Shown here: positions 11,449-24,700 of the stretch, piece by piece | Numbering within the stretch: the first letter of the stretch is position 1 | How the letters are laid out: each line of letters starts with the position of its first letter | Assembly: GCA_963576475.1 (NCBI GenBank) | Contig: OY754974.1 | Coordinates: 7,855,974-7,919,973, forward strand | Direction of reading: 5' to 3' | Length of the DNA: 64,000 bases | From: Molanna angustata | Lineage: Eukaryota; Arthropoda; Insecta; Trichoptera; Molannidae | Notes under the pieces: generated by a model | The model's input: only the letters and a program-made list of their open reading frames with translations | Databases searched by the model: none | What the model was told of the DNA's origin: nothing | Translations under genes and position numbers: made by a program

Positions 11449-11682
11449 TAATAACAATAAAATAACTTTGTATTAACCACTTTTTATTAGAACCAAGTCT
11501 ACATGTTTCGAGAACAATGCTCTCTTCCTCAGGACACTTAGTGAACTCTACTTTACTTAGTGAACTCTACTCTACTTAGTGAGTTCACTAAGTGTCTTGA
11601 GGAAGAGAGCATTGCTCTCGAAACATGTAGACTTGGTTCTAATAAAAAGTGGTTTATACAAAGTAATTTTATTGTTATTAAA
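11449..11682. mobile_element. Inverted repeat resembling paired Penelope-like terminal repeats
   Basis: Two arms of about 110 bp face each other (left ATAACAATAAAATAACTTTG, right its complement) around a loop of short TTAGTGAACTCTACT repeats at 11538-11585. Each arm carries the phrase TCCTGAGGAAGAGAGC or TCTTGAGGAAGAGAGC, followed by a hairpin and CGAAACATGTAGAC. That order of motifs is the hammerhead-type signature known from Penelope-like element terminal repeats. No reverse transcriptase lies between the arms, so the class is inferred. Confidence 0.5.
11493..11539 (-). ncRNA. Hammerhead-like motif in the left arm
   Basis: Minus-strand order: core box CTGAGGA (11532-11526), one extra A, stem GAGAGC-ATT-GTTCTC of six pairs, GAAAC (11509-11505), a very short third stem AC-AT-GT, then A as the cleavage-site base and GAC pairing back to GTC before the core. 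The extra base before stem II departs from the canonical core. In the right arm (11597-11603) the core reads TTGAGGA, which would be expected to abolish activity. Confidence 0.35.
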
Positions 11683-13127
11683 TATTATTTTTCTGTTAAT
11701 TGACAATAACACATCTGTTAAAATAAATCTAATATTTAAATTCTCTCCTCGTTTTTTGTTTTCTAACAAATTCGCTGTAAATACATAAACTATTTTACAT
11801 ATTTTATTTACTATTATAAAACATTTATCATATTTCTATTAATAAATAATATTATTAGAAATATAATATTATAATCGTGACCCATTATACCGGCAGTTTA
11901 CTGTATAGGGTTCTTTATTGTTTAATTTGTGTAAAAAAATGTGTGTATTTTAGTTTATAAATATTGTATAGTGTATAAAATTAGTATTTAGTTATTAAAA
12001 GTTAGTTAAATATCTAATTATGTTCATCAAGAATTCCACTCTATGAATAAACGACATATAAATTGATTTCCAATAATATTCAAACTGTATATAACTACCT
12101 ATCGAGTAAAAGTAAATTTATTTATTTATTTGTTACAAAATTTTATAAAATTATCAAAAACAAATCCTTGTTTTAATGCATGTAAAATATAATTAGATAA
12201 TATGTTCTGCAATCAAAACATCTATTTATTGAAAAATCTTGACATTTATCACCCAGTCAAACATCTTGGCATAAACATGACTTATTTTTTTCCGCCTAAC
12301 CAATCAGAGTTCCACAAATTACTTACTTAAGTTTGGGGGAGTTGTCTAATTAAACAAGTAGTTCAAAAAAATACTCATTGTTTAATGCAATAATACGTTT
12401 TTGTTTACTAGTGCTCATGAAATGATCTGGTATCACTAAACGGCGCTTTATAAATCATTATTATTACTTTGTATTAAAAAAATGGTTCAATTTTATCAAA
12501 ATATCAAATGAATTACATAAGCTGGAAAATTTTTTAACATGCATTGTCATCGGTAATACACAAATTCTGAAAGTTTAAGAACTCTAACTGGTCGAGAAGT
12601 TAGTTAAAAATATATTTCAAAATTCCAATGCGGACAGACATGTGAAATTAATTAAAAGGGTGTAAAAAAAGTCTAGATATTCAGAAATATAATAAAAAAA
12701 TGCATGTCCTCATCGAAATACCGTAATTATGGACCAGCATATTATTATTTTTATAAGATTCTCTTACTTATAATTACAAAGAATTTTTATTTGGCGTGTA
12801 CACTTGATCATAAGTTTGAGTTCTTTTTAGTATTCCATAATTAACATAATTGCACGTTCCTCTGTAGGTATAATTCGCAAAATTAATATTACACATTTCA
12901 TAATAGAATATAATTAGAGTACATTATTATTTATTTCGTAGAAAGCTTAATTTTGTATTTTATTCTTACAGGTTCATACATAAATATGATACTGAGAGAA
13001 ATCTTTTTTAGAAAATCTTTTTAGAAATTGAGTAATAAAATTGATGATAAGTTAAAAACACGTTTTTTAGAATATATTTAAAAATCGTGAGGTGTTTTTT
13101 AAACGAAAAAAAAGAACATTTTTTAAA
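11683..13127. other. Intergenic AT-rich DNA, nothing identified
   Basis: No coding, RNA or bounded repeat signal was seen. Confidence 0.35.
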
Positions 13128-14138
13128 CTAGTTGCATGTAACACATGAGATCCAACTGTCGATAGCGATAGTATGTATAGTTGAAGAATAAGAATCAAAC
13201 TATAAACCCATAAATCCAAATTATTGAAAATTTTAACACATGTTGGTATGTATGTCAAGATAGGACAGTATGGAGGTCAGTCCTCTTTTCCTACCCGGAA
13301 TATGAAAACAGCATGATGGTTCTGTATGTATGTTTGGATATTAAGTAGGTAAATATCAAACTATTAAGTCTTTTTACATATTGTGTATAAGCGACTGCCA
13401 TACAAATTGTATGAAGCAATGTCGTCACTAAATTAAATTTTTATAAAAATTGTTAAAAAAAATTTGGGATGTGCTTATACAATGTTAATATTTTTTATAG
13501 AAAATTAAATTATCTAGTTGGGGTGTTTCGGCTTTTTTCGATATTTTTAAAAAAAATGGAAATATAGGCAGTTAAACTCATAAATTTATCATAAAAAAAA
13601 TTTTTTTTATTAAAAAATGTTTGAGAAACCCTGGAATTTTTTTGAAAAAACAAATTTGAGATTTTGTATTTGTCTATGTTTATAACAAATTTTAGCGTTC
13701 TAGCTTTTATGGTTTCTGAGATTTATGGAAAAATTAACCAAAATTTCAAAAGTTGATAACCCCTGACTGAAACAAAAATTCACAATTCTGAGTATAAAAT
13801 TTTTGTAAGCTTATAACTGTTTATATATTCTGAAATTTTGGGCTCTGTAAATTGAGCGGATCAAAAGTTATAAGGGGGGGACAGAAAGACACACACACAG
13901 ACAGACACACACAGACACAGACACACACACACACACAAAACTCACATAAAATGTTCTACTCCGAATTCTGAGTAAATCCATGTATGGGAACATATATGCT
14001 GCGAGGCCTCTAGTTGGTGTTATTAGCATGCAAAAAGTCCACTACACCATACAAAATTTTCCTTCGTACACGCATCTTGGCTTAATAATGTCGATTCATT
14101 TAGAGAATTGAATTCTCATGAACGAATCGACAGTTGGA
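13128..14138 (-). mobile_element. Non-autonomous Helentron-like element, copy 1
   Basis: On the minus strand it begins TCCAACTGTCGATTCG and ends with the hairpin CATGT-GTT-ACATG, then CAACTAG. The 5' end motif recurs inverted just inside the 3' end (ATCGACAGTTGGATCTCATG), and a CA/GACA microsatellite lies at 13890-13940. Short asymmetric inverted repeats, an internal microsatellite, a 3' hairpin and a CTAG end are the plan of Helentron-associated elements such as Drosophila DINE-1. The joined flanks read T|T with no target duplication. Other copies are at 26720 and 36861. Confidence 0.65.
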
Positions 14139-14959
14139 AAAGACTACAGGCAAACTATGAATTATTTAATATATTTTCAAACGTCTTAAATAAACAACTA
14201 TTACATGTTGCAAAGTATTTTTTTTTTACATTACGTGATTTTATTCAATGATTACGACGATCAATAAAAAGATTTTAAAATAAAATATAAAAACATCCTT
14301 AAACGAGTTTAAAATATAATTCGTATTTCAATATATTTTTGTGTTAATACTATTATAAATTATTAGTTCTGTATATGAGTAAAATAAAATAAAATAAAAA
14401 TAAAAAATTTGTTGTCCTAAAAATTATATAAGTAGGTATAACTTTTTGTTGACACAAGGACATGGAATAAGTAGATCAATACATAATTACTGTTTAGCAA
14501 TTTGAAGTCATTTACAAAGGTGTGTGTTGGGACAAGGTATGCATTAACTTAGATATTAACTTCCTGTTAACAGATTAAACTTAAGCGTTAGATAAATACT
14601 CGATACTTGTTTCATTAGTCATTGAAGTAGGTAAATAGGTACCAGAGACATTACAAAACTTTAGTGCTTAGCTTATATTATATATAACCTTACTTGGCAC
14701 CTTTCAAACTAGTAACATATACAACAGCTTTATTGGCTTTATTGCTTTATTTGTTTGTCTTACCTTGCGAAGGTGGAATTTGATAAAAACAATAACATAC
14801 TAAGAAGATGAACCATTTAGATCAAAACGGTCGCAGTGCAGGGACTACAGAAGCCACACTCATACTATTAATATTAATAGATAAAAGTTTACTACTATGT
14901 CTACCTATTTAAAATCACAATTCAACAGACCTTAACCACCTCCCCGATTGAAAATTCAC
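14139..14959. other. Intergenic AT-rich DNA, nothing identified
   Basis: Contains homopolymer and AAAAT runs (near 14375-14405), which may be a worn retroposon tail. No other feature. Confidence 0.3.
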
Positions 14960-15310
14960 AAAAAAGGAGAGAGGATCTGTGGAAACAGGACCTTGGAGCG
15001 GGGCTGTCGATGCATCCACGTGAGGGTATCCCAATAGGAGAAGACCTTCCCTACTGTATACGGACTACCCTCAACAGATTAAGGGTCGGTGTCACACGAT
15101 GTAGAGTGAACCTCGCAAGGTGGGGGTACCTCTCTGAAGATGACACTCTATGTGACTGCGGCGTAACCCAGGATGAGAGTCACCTTCTGATATGTCCACT
15201 TATGGGGGAAGGATGCACCCCTGGTGACATAATTATGGCAAAAGACAAGGCGATAGCAGTCGCCGCATATTGGAGTGGCAGGGTTTGAACCAGCCGGACA
15301 CGTAAAGTAA
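14960..15310 (+). mobile_element. 3' coding end of a Jockey-like LINE
   Basis: An open frame of 92 codons ending with TGA at 15286-15288 contains LPYCIRTTLNRLRVGVTRCR, then NLARWGYLSEDDTLCDCGV, DESHLLICPL and AVAAYWSGRV. This is the zinc-knuckle-like C-terminal tail that follows RNase H or reverse transcriptase in Jockey-type elements (CxCG...HLLxCPL). All upstream domains are absent, so it is a 5'-truncated, dead copy. Confidence 0.8.
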
Positions 15311-15470
15311 GGAAGTAAGTAACAGACCTTAAAAACCTTATTTATCTGACGACACCAAAATATATTTTATTAAGATAGATCATTGAACACACGTCTAAAA
15401 AATCATGTCACTTGTTACCGTTGAAAAAAAGATAATTTTTAAAGATAAATTTCTTTCGTAACAGTTAAAT
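15311..15470. other. Short spacer
   Basis: Nothing identified. Confidence 0.3.
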
Positions 15471-16345
15471 AACCGAATAGGCTTTGACCAACGCTATATT
15501 TTTCACTCCCAAGTTTATTTATGGATAATATTCTGCATTTTCATGAAATGAGTTTGTTAAATTATTTTTTATGTAAAAATTTATTTTGAAAATATGATAA
15601 TTCATCAATACCACTTTATGAAAGTGATGTGCCATTTATTTATTGTACATAATATAAAAAATACATATTGCACACTGGCGGGCTTATTGCCATTAGGCAA
15701 TTTCTTCCAACCAACAAGATTACAAAGTATGACAAAATTGTGCATGTACATACATCAACAAAAGAATGAAAACAAAAAATATCAGAAAATATATATTGCA
15801 CTAAGATAACAATTAAAACAGCAAATTTAGCAATTTGAAAATAAAAGTATCAAATTTGACGTGTGTGTGTGCTGTGTACTATGTGCTGTGTGCTATGTAC
15901 GGCGTGTTTATTTTGCTTTATCGATTATAGACTAAAGTACTCATTCGATTCTTTTCAAATTTTGCAAAATTGTATGTCGAATACTCGCTTAGACCCCATT
16001 AGATTTTGAAAGATATTTGAATAGTGCTTCTTAATTTTTTTAACTGTCAAATATTTCAAAATGACCCCAAGCTCAGGAAACTTAAAATTTTTATTTTCAA
16101 ATTAGTAAAAAGGCACATCACTTTCATAGAATGGCATTGAAGAAATATCAAGTTTTCATAATAAAAAATTTAAATAAAAAATATTGAACAAACTCATTTG
16201 ATAAAAATGTTGGATATTTTCCATACAAATTTTGAATACTTTGTGAAGTGACTTGGAAGTGAGAAGTAAATCGTTGGCCACAACCCACTGTTTAGTATTG
16301 TTTCTCGGGCAGTTATATATAGGTACCATGTCAAATATTAATTTA
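15470..16345. repeat. Composite of fragments of the 19569-type MITE family
   Basis: At 15480-15640 and again in reverse at 16080-16300 are blocks shared with the elements at 19569 and 40126 (TTTCATGAAATGAGTTTG, GAAAGTGATGTGCC, and the reverse GGCACATCACTTTCAT). At 15860-16075 is the shared core with GTGTGCTGTGTACTATG, CCCCATTAGATTTTGAAAG and AAATGACCCCAAGCTCAGG. A LINE 3' end phrase (CACTGGCGGGCTTATTGCC near 15672) is inserted. The boundaries are unclear. Confidence 0.6.
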
Positions 16346-16434
16346 ACCCCCACCCAATAACATGTTGCCACATTCTGGATACTTACGATATTAATCGTCT
16401 TACAGATCCAGACTGAAAACACGATTAAAAACTG

Positions 16435-16490
16435 TGTCTCCAACGGGATTCGAACCCGAATAATAAATCAAAATGGTCGCAGTGCGGAGA
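16435..16490 (-). repeat. SINE-like B-box fragment
   Basis: The minus strand carries GGGTTCGAATCCCGTTGGAG, a good RNA polymerase III B box, but no paired A box or cloverleaf could be built. It is probably the remnant of a tRNA-derived SINE. The neighbouring AAAATGGTCGCAGTGCGGA also occurs as a variant near 14826. Confidence 0.35.
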
Positions 16491-16889
16491 ATAAGATAAA
16501 CTCTACATATTTAACTCTTTCTTTCAATGTGACCGAACCACCAGAGTGCACTTTTACGTGTCATTTTAATTGTTTGGGCATCATACTTTTGTATTCTAGT
16601 TAAAATAGTTGTAATCACCGTCCTTTACAGATAAATAAGTAGGTACCTATACCTCGCCCAGCGAAAGATTGCGGCTGACATAACCTGTGCATAAATCAAT
16701 TTTAGTGCAGAAAAATACTCTAATTTGTATTAACCAATAAAATTAGTTGGCTTTCGACGTTGTGCAGCGAAACTTTCCCTGACCTTTGCATACATAGATT
16801 TTTGTTTGTCGAGTCCTAGTGTTATTTTTAATGAATTTCAAGTTCTCATTTGAAAACCATCTTAATATTTGTCTAGATATACGGCCACT

Positions 16890-17448
16890 TCATACAAGAT
16901 CAATCTTATATTTTTTTTTTCACGAAAGTTAACACAAGGGATACTGGGAGCAATACTTCGGATAGCTATCGAGTTCCGAAAATGAATACTAAATTTGGAC
17001 AAAGATTTTTTTTTATTTGCACCACGTATATTTAACAAACTGCCATCGACACTTATCGACAAGTGTTAAAAAAAAATCGAAATGTCAAAAACAAGGTGGC
17101 TACTCAAAGTAGATTATTCATTCATTTCTTTTGACTACTCCAAAATGAAATGAATGTGTCATCAATAATAATTTAACTTCTTTAGGTTTCCTCTGCAAAT
17201 TGTATTTTTTGGCTGTCATCTTTTTTTGTGAACTTTTTAATGTGTAGGCTGATATATAATTAATATTTTACTGTAAACTTTTTATTGTTAAGGTTTATAT
17301 ATATATTTTTTTTGTAAAATTTAATAACATAACAAACTTTAATAATAATTGCTTCTGAACAGACTCTGTCTAGTGAAGCAGTTATCTTTAATATATTTTC
17401 TTTAGAATGTTGTGGTATTAAATAAATAAATAAAATAAAATAAATAAA
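16890..17448 (+). mobile_element. 3' end of a degraded LINE with an AAATA tail
   Basis: Broken frames near 16985-17060 read TKFGQRFFF and TAIDTYRQVLKKK, resembling the final conserved part of LINE reverse-transcriptase proteins (TKxGxRxFxYxAPxxxNxLP). The segment ends in AAATAAATAAATAAAATAAA at about 17420-17447. A phrase just before the end, GTCTAGTGAAGCAGTTATCT, recurs near 29095. Confidence 0.5.
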
Positions 17449-18769
17449 TCAATAACTTGGTTATCTCATTTTAAAAGTATTCATTCCGTTTTCATATTCA
17501 TTTTCGTGGTCATGTATCTCTCTCATACATATCACATGTACCTACTTAAGTAGCTTATACTTTACTCATTTAGCATTCCCAAAATTAAGTTGAACGTTTA
17601 TTATGTTAATATTTTTTTATGGATGTACATACCTAGAGTAATTTATATTAAAAATAACCGCGCAATAATTCATTAGCATCGATTTGACATGAAACCGATC
17701 AATAGTGCTGATAAAGAACGAGAAATTAAAAATAAACATTAATTTTAATTCGTTAATTTATTGCGTTAATTTCATGGCACGCGGAGGTTAACCTCTGATA
17801 GTTGGTAACACCGATTTTCTTTATTTTTTTTTTTAATTAACAACAACACAACGAATTATTTTAAATATATTTTAATAATTGAAAAAAAAATACGAATAAT
17901 CTACGGAGATTAAATTTTATCGAATTACTTGATCTATTTGATAATTTCCGAACACAAAATGTATGATAATTTGTTAACACCTACACATATAACAAGTCGT
18001 TCGATTAATTAGTTTATATCTTGGTGATTCTCATTAACAAATGTGGAGCTTATACCGACATAATTATACGATATGTGTACGTTCATGTACCTACCTATTT
18101 TTTTCAAAGATACAAGGTTTTTAAATACATACATAAATGAATTATTTTTTAAAAAGCAAATTAGACTTAGCAGATTGACAATAAAAAATACTTTTTGCAA
18201 AGGTATATTTTTCATGTGAATTATTCATACTTCACTTTTTTACATACTTCTTTTTTAATAAAACCAAGACATCTAGAATAAAAATCCCATTCTTATTGTG
18301 ATTCATAAATATAATTAAATATCCTTGATGAAATTATATTATGCATTCTTTTGAATATCCGAAAAAGGTTTGTGAGAAAAGAAAGACGAATGAATTCAAT
18401 CGAAAGAAGTGTCTTTGACTGACAGAAAGTGCCAACTGGCCACAATTACGCCACATTATGTAAAAAAATCGTGGTTTAACAAATAAAAAAATATTTTCCT
18501 AGATATATTTAAAATTGAATTAAAGTAAATTTGCATTGATTTCTTTTTACGGCACTGGCCGATTTACTAATGATATTAATAACAATTAAGCACTACAAAT
18601 AATAACACTCAACTATTATTATTACCATTATACACTTCCTCAAAAGAATTAGCAGATCAATGCGTAAATTAACTAGCAGATCAATGCGTAAATTGCATTA
18701 TTTATTTATTTTAGCATTGTATTCTCATCCCTGCATGATATTGTCATCCGATTCATATATTAATTCATG
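17449..18769. other. Intergenic AT-rich DNA, nothing identified
   Basis: A 20-bp direct duplication (AGCAGATCAATGCGTAAATT near 18650 and 18672) is the only structure noted. Confidence 0.35.
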
Positions 18770-19045
18770 TCATCATAGGTATGCATTACCAACCTTATAA
18801 AAGGAAGCACGACACATGAGTGTATTCCTGACACACACACACACACACACCAGTCTCGTCTTCTCAATTAAAAGGCACTACATTCAGAATGGGTGGTGTA
18901 CCTCATTGCTGAACTTATGTAATGTGAGATGGTATTTTGCCTCGTGTGTTTTCGATTACCCAGACTCTTATACCCGAATTCGATGATAATAGAAAATACT
19001 GGCAGCACTATTCTATGGCGGTGCCTCAATAGTAATATTATACAT
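18770..19045 (+). repeat. Unclassified interspersed repeat (CACCAGTCTCGTCT family), copy 1
   Basis: Shares with 34175-34405 and 57068-57366 the ordered blocks TATAAAAGGAAGCACGACAC, a CA run, CACCAGTCTCGTCT, AAAAGGCACT, ATTCAGAATGGGTGGTG, TTTTCGATTACCC, a block around ATGATAATAGAAAA, and CACTATTCTA before GCGGTGCCTCA. No terminal repeats, tRNA head or coding region were seen. The class is unknown. Confidence 0.6.
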
Positions 19046-19568
19046 TTTAAGTAAATGATTTGAAATGCTCCGTTATCATTTAATATTATAGATATTTTGA
19101 TACCGTAAACTGATTGATAAAATTTTTGACTGACAATCAATACATTATATACTACCAAGTATAACTACTTATATTTTGTTAAGTATATGTTACATATTAA
19201 AGAATCAACAGGAAATACTACGTCAAGTTATTGGTGAATGTAATGAATAAATTATATTAGAAGCATATTTTGATATTTAATTATCAATTTTAATCAATTT
19301 CAGGTTATCACGGCGGATATTGCTTCATTTTTAAAATAATTAATTTATTGTAATAGGTATATTTACAACCATAACTAATTATAATTGTATAAAACCGCCA
19401 TTGTACACGAAGAAAAAAATTAAATAAAGTAATCACTTAATTTCATTATGTGGAGCAAGTGGTGTTGTAAAAGTAAATCATAAAAGTATTTTTGTGCATA
19501 GTGTCAAAAACTTGTTTTTAAGGCGGTAATTATTGTAATCTAGCTGTGGTTTGTATCATAAAAATAAG

Positions 19569-20048
19569 TTTTTACTCCTCACTAACCCAAGGGGATATAG
19601 TGGGGAGTTATGAATTCGCAATTTTTAAGGCTTTTTTGCAGATTATCAACTAGTATCATGCCGAGATTGTTTTCTGAAAGTTTCATCACAATGTATATCT
19701 AAGCGTGTGTGCTGTGTACTATGTACGGTGTGTTTATTCTACTTTATCGAATATAGAATCATTCGATTCTTTTCAAATTTAGCCAATTTGTATATCTTAT
19801 ACTCGCTTATACCCCATTAGATTTTGAAAGATATCTGATCGGTGCTTCTCATTTTTTTAACCGTCAAATATTTCAAAATGACCCCAAACTCAGGAAACTT
19901 AAAATTTGATATGTTTTATTTTCAAATTGGTAAAAAGGCACATCACTTTCATAAATTGACATTGAATAATCTGCAATAAAAAATAGCCGTATAAATTGCG
20001 AAATCATAACTCCCCACTATATCCCCTTGGGTTAGTGATGAGTAAAAA
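19569..20048. mobile_element. 480-bp MITE with ~80-bp inverted ends
   Basis: The ends are TTTTTACTCCTCACTAACCC and, at the right, GGGTTAGTGATGAGTAAAAA. Inverted similarity extends inward through the block containing GGGGATATAGTGGGGAGTTA to the AATCTGCAATAAAAAA region. The core (CCCCATTAGATTTTGAAAG, AAATGACCCCAAACTCAGG) is shared with 15860 and 40126. There is no coding capacity. Confidence 0.75.
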
Positions 20049-21791
20049 TTGGTATGCTTTGATCTATAACCTACATATTAGATTCATTTCTGAAATCGCA
20101 CTAAAATTTTAATGAAATGTCAATTTTATGTATTTTTTGCTATTTTGAATAATATAAAGGAAATTAAATAAGATTATATTGACAAAATAACATCATTAGT
20201 GTAGGTACTAGGTATTTCATTTATTTAAAGATATTTCATCCAACATAGTGTAGGTACTATAAAATGGATATTGTTTAAGAGGCTATAGTAGGCTATATAG
20301 TATATTTTTAAAAAAAAATCCCTAATACCCTCAAAAGATACGTCTTTGAAATAAGGAACAGATTGTATACGTAAGTACATCTTAATTCTATTGCATAAGT
20401 TTTTTGAATTTGTATAATCCTTGTAAAATTAGTTTTTAGTAAAACCCTTTTTTATATTTTATTGTAATCGGCTAAAAAAACTACAAGGCCTATGAAGTAG
20501 ATTTTTACATCAATCGAAAGATAATATGAAAATCTACCGGCTGAGTTTTTTTTTATTATAATATTTTAATAACTATTCTTGCTATTTAAAAAACCTCTAA
20601 ATTTAATCATTTTTACACGATAAAATGTTGTATATCACATATCAGGTGATATACAATATTTTTTCGTGTTTCATACATTAGAAGGAAATTTAGTGTGCTT
20701 TTTTGCGTACATCCGTATACCCAGGGTATACAAGGGCCTTAAGTGACAGTTCTAGTGAACACATTTATGTTTATAATGACTTTAACGTTCATTCAAATTT
20801 TAATTCTTCGTAATTGAACCCACTTTGTATGTATTTAATTAAATGATTAATTACTTGTGGTAATACTTCTATTTCAGTTATTTTAGTTCTAAAGATTTTG
20901 TTAGTTTAAATTATGACTAAAAAATGACAGTAATTATTTTTTGCAGAAAATTTCAGATCAATTAATGTATTCAGCGTTTTGAATATACCTATATATTTAC
21001 CATTATACGCCATTCGATATTATTAGCACGTAAGCAAGTTTTACTTTAGACTCCAAACATCCCAAATATGTAAGTTTTTTTTTTAAATAAAGAAGCCTAT
21101 TTTCCATGGCGTAGAAATCCTTCACATAGCTCGTTTCTTCAAAAGCAGAATCTCTTGAAATAAGAAATCTGACAAAATGAACTTTTTCTTCATAAACATC
21201 TTTACTCAAGTAATTCAAAATCATAATAAATCTATCAATATCAAAGTGAGAATAGAAAAAAACTTATAATAATAAAAATATATTGTTTTAATAACAAAAA
21301 ATACTGTTATTTTGTCTGAACTATGTATTGATTTGTGATTTCTCTTCGCACTTAGATATTGTAGATGAATAAAGTAAATAAAAAACTGTTTAATTTTGCA
21401 AATTGCGCACAACTTTATTCATGTATAAATATTTTATTTACGGTAATAATATATAGATCGTTCGTGTCCTATTTACATTTATATACAACAGTCTTTAATC
21501 ATTTTATTACTTTAGTATATAAAAATCGGCGATCACCACCGCGTTAAGCCTATTAGGTATTTTCATCTTTTGGTAAATGACTTACAATCTTACCGCGAGC
21601 TATTTACAATATTTTATATTATTCACATTTTTACAGGTCAATAGATAAAAGTCTAAGCGAGAAACATCACATTTACACGACTAAAAGCTAAACAAAGCGA
21701 TACATTACCGCAGTCGTGGTGAATATAATACAACAGTCCTTACACAAGTAGAGGAGACGAGATTACATATGTACAGGTGGTGCAGGAGGAG
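20049..21791. other. Intergenic DNA and 3' untranslated region of the Toll gene
   Basis: The Toll transcript runs leftward from 21791. Several minus-strand AATAAA-type signals exist between about 21410 and 21510 (seen as TTTATT on the plus strand). I cannot say which is used. Nothing else was identified. Confidence 0.4.
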
Positions 21792-24700
21792 TTATACCAA
21801 GTAGGCCTGCACTGGAGGAGGCCGCCAGCCACCTCGAGACCTCTCTAGGGTGGAGTAGTCCGAGTCTATCGAGGAGTAGATGTGGTCAGAGTGAGGCCTC
21901 CCTGGGGCAGGCAGCGGGGGCTGGTAGGCGGGAGGGGGCCGCTCCACCTTGCTCCCTCGCACCGTGTGCTGGTGCTGACCTCCGTTGGGCACGGACCCGT
22001 CCAGGGTGTACGTGTTGATGTTTCTCCGGAAGTCAGCTGCTCCCTTACGAGGCCCCCTCGCAGCCCCCGGCATGGCGTACCTCAACCGCTCCCGGAACCT
22101 CTTCTCTCCCCATCTCACGCGGGATCCCGTCTTCAGGTAGGGCCTCAAGTCCGGGTCGGACTCGGCCTCGGGGGCGATGTGTCCCTCCTCTACCAAGACC
22201 AGCTTGAAGACCCGCCCCTTGAGCGCTTCGTGCAACGCCTGGCGGAACTCGAACCGAGACCACTCTGTCTGCAGGAAGTTACGAGTCAACACCAAGATGA
22301 CTCGACGGGACGCCTCAGCCGCCTCGAGCACGGGTCTGGAGGGGAGGCAAGCCGAGGGCGGCAGATCTCTGTGGTGCAGACACAACTGGAATGGAGGTTC
22401 GCCGTTCTCCAGTTCGGCAGCGATGGACCGAATGACGAATTCCTCGTCTTTGGGACTGTAACACACGTAACCGTCGTATAACTTCTCTCTTTCCTCATAA
22501 CCGCCGGTGAAGCTGAACAGTCTGACACCGCAACGAGAGAAGAGCCACACTCTGATGGGATCGCGAAACACAAAAGCTAGGACGAGGATGAGGAGCAGAG
22601 CTAATATGGCGACCAGCGCCAACACCATACCGGGAAGATAATCCGACACGAGCATCCCGTCAATCACAGATCCTCCGGCGTAATAATCACTACACGCCGT
22701 ACCGTTCAATTCCACTTCTCTTCTCTGCGCCTCTCCCGTCCAACACCACACTTCGGCACCATCCACTATTTTCTGAGCGTTATCGACCACAAAAGCGGTA
22801 AAGTCTTGTAAAAATTTACACCGGCACGACCACCGATTATTACCTATTGATATTTCCCTAAGTTGAGTGTTCAGATTAATTTGCCATATAGGAAATATCG
22901 CTAAACGATTACCGTCTAACCTTAGAATCTCCAACGAGTGCAATGGAGCAAACGTCATATTTCCGATGTGTGCGATCACATTATTTTGAAGATAAAGTTC
23001 ACGTAAATGACCGAGATTTTCGAATTCGTAACCCTTCAGTTCCGTTAGCCGATTGTCTTCCAAATGTAACGATTGTAAAGCGTTCAAACCGGTAAATGTC
23101 CTATTTTGAATATTTTCCACTCCACTACCGTTCACATAAAGCACTTTCATATTTTTCCTCCCTATAAAGGCGTGATTTTGAAGCTCTTTAAAGTCGTTTC
23201 CGTCTAAATACACTTCCGTAGCGTCCATAGGTATTCGATGGGGAATATCGAGAACTCGTTGCCCGGAACAGTCCACTACGTTGGTATTCCAAGTTTGGTC
23301 ATGATAACACGAACAATTTTGTGGACATGTCATTTCACAATCACACGCGTCAAAGTCGCAGCAATGGCACAAGGCGAAACAATGCGTTTCATATTTACAC
23401 AAAAAGTCCGAGGATTTAATACTGGTCAGGGGAAGGTGGGTTGTACCGCGAGAATGGGTCATTTTACACATCACATTTTCTAAATCCATAACACGAGGAT
23501 GTTGTCTCATATGGGTCATGTTATTGATCAGAGCTAACCACTCCATAGAACAATCACAATGAAACGGATTACCGCCAATATAAAATTCGGGCAAGGAACG
23601 ATTTTTAGGTACAGGTGACAAACGTAAACTATTTAATTCCAAGTGCACTAAATCGTTGGCGTACATATCCACACGAGAAAGGTTCGTTTTGTCCAAGAAA
23701 GTATTCACTTGAATATTATTTATAAAATTATTATTAATGAATAAAAGTTCAACACTGTTTGGGATCGCCATAGGCGATAACTCCATTATTCTATTATGAC
23801 TAACGTCCAACGTTTTCACTCGTATTTCTTCCTGAATTTTATAATAATTTCCCAAATGTTCAATAAAATTACCATGAATGTCCAACCACTTTAAATTACT
23901 CGGAATAAACGCATAATCGAACCACACTAAATGATTTTCTGAAAGATTCAGCCACAAGAGGCTAGCCAAAGTAGAAAACACTCCGTTGATATCCGATATA
24001 AAGTTAGCGTCCAGTCTTATGGCCTCTAATTGTGTGTTCCGATCAAATGTGCCTCGTTCGACGCTTTGTATTTTATTCTTTGCCAGATTCAATACTTGGA
24101 GACTCGGTAAATCCCAAAGCATGCCCTTCGTTAAATTGCCAATTTGATTATCGATGAGCCTCAAGCCAGTCAGCTGTCCTAAATTTTTAAATGATCCGTT
24201 TTTAAATTCCGATATTTGATTTTCTCCCAAATCAAGCGTTTTTAGAAATGCTAATTCCCAGAGAGCTTCGGGAACTTTGAGCAATTGATTCGAACTCAAA
24301 TCGAGCTCTTTCAAGTCGGAACAATTTCTGAAGGCCATACGATCAACATTTACAAGCAAATTATTATTCAATGTAAGTTTACTGAGCACATACAGACCGT
24401 TAAAAAGGTCTTGGTCGATAGTGTGTAGGCGATTTTCCGCCAAGTTCAATGTGTGCAAATTGTACAATGGTAAAAAGGCATTATCTTCTACGAAACCGAT
24501 TGAATTGTTTCGTAAATCGAGAATTTGTAAGAAAAATAAATCTTTAAATGTTTTTCCATCTATTCTCGTCAGAGCATTGTGCGATAAGTTCAGCACGATC
24601 AGTCTTATTAATCCAACGAATGTTCCTTCGTCTATGTGATTGCTGGACAGCTGATTACTTGACAAATCTAACACTAGTAATTGTTCAAGACGATGGAATA

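Noticed and set aside
21882..22481. 199-codon plus-strand frame opposite the Toll TIR domain
   Set aside because: It is an antisense shadow produced by the GC-rich codon use of the Toll coding sequence.
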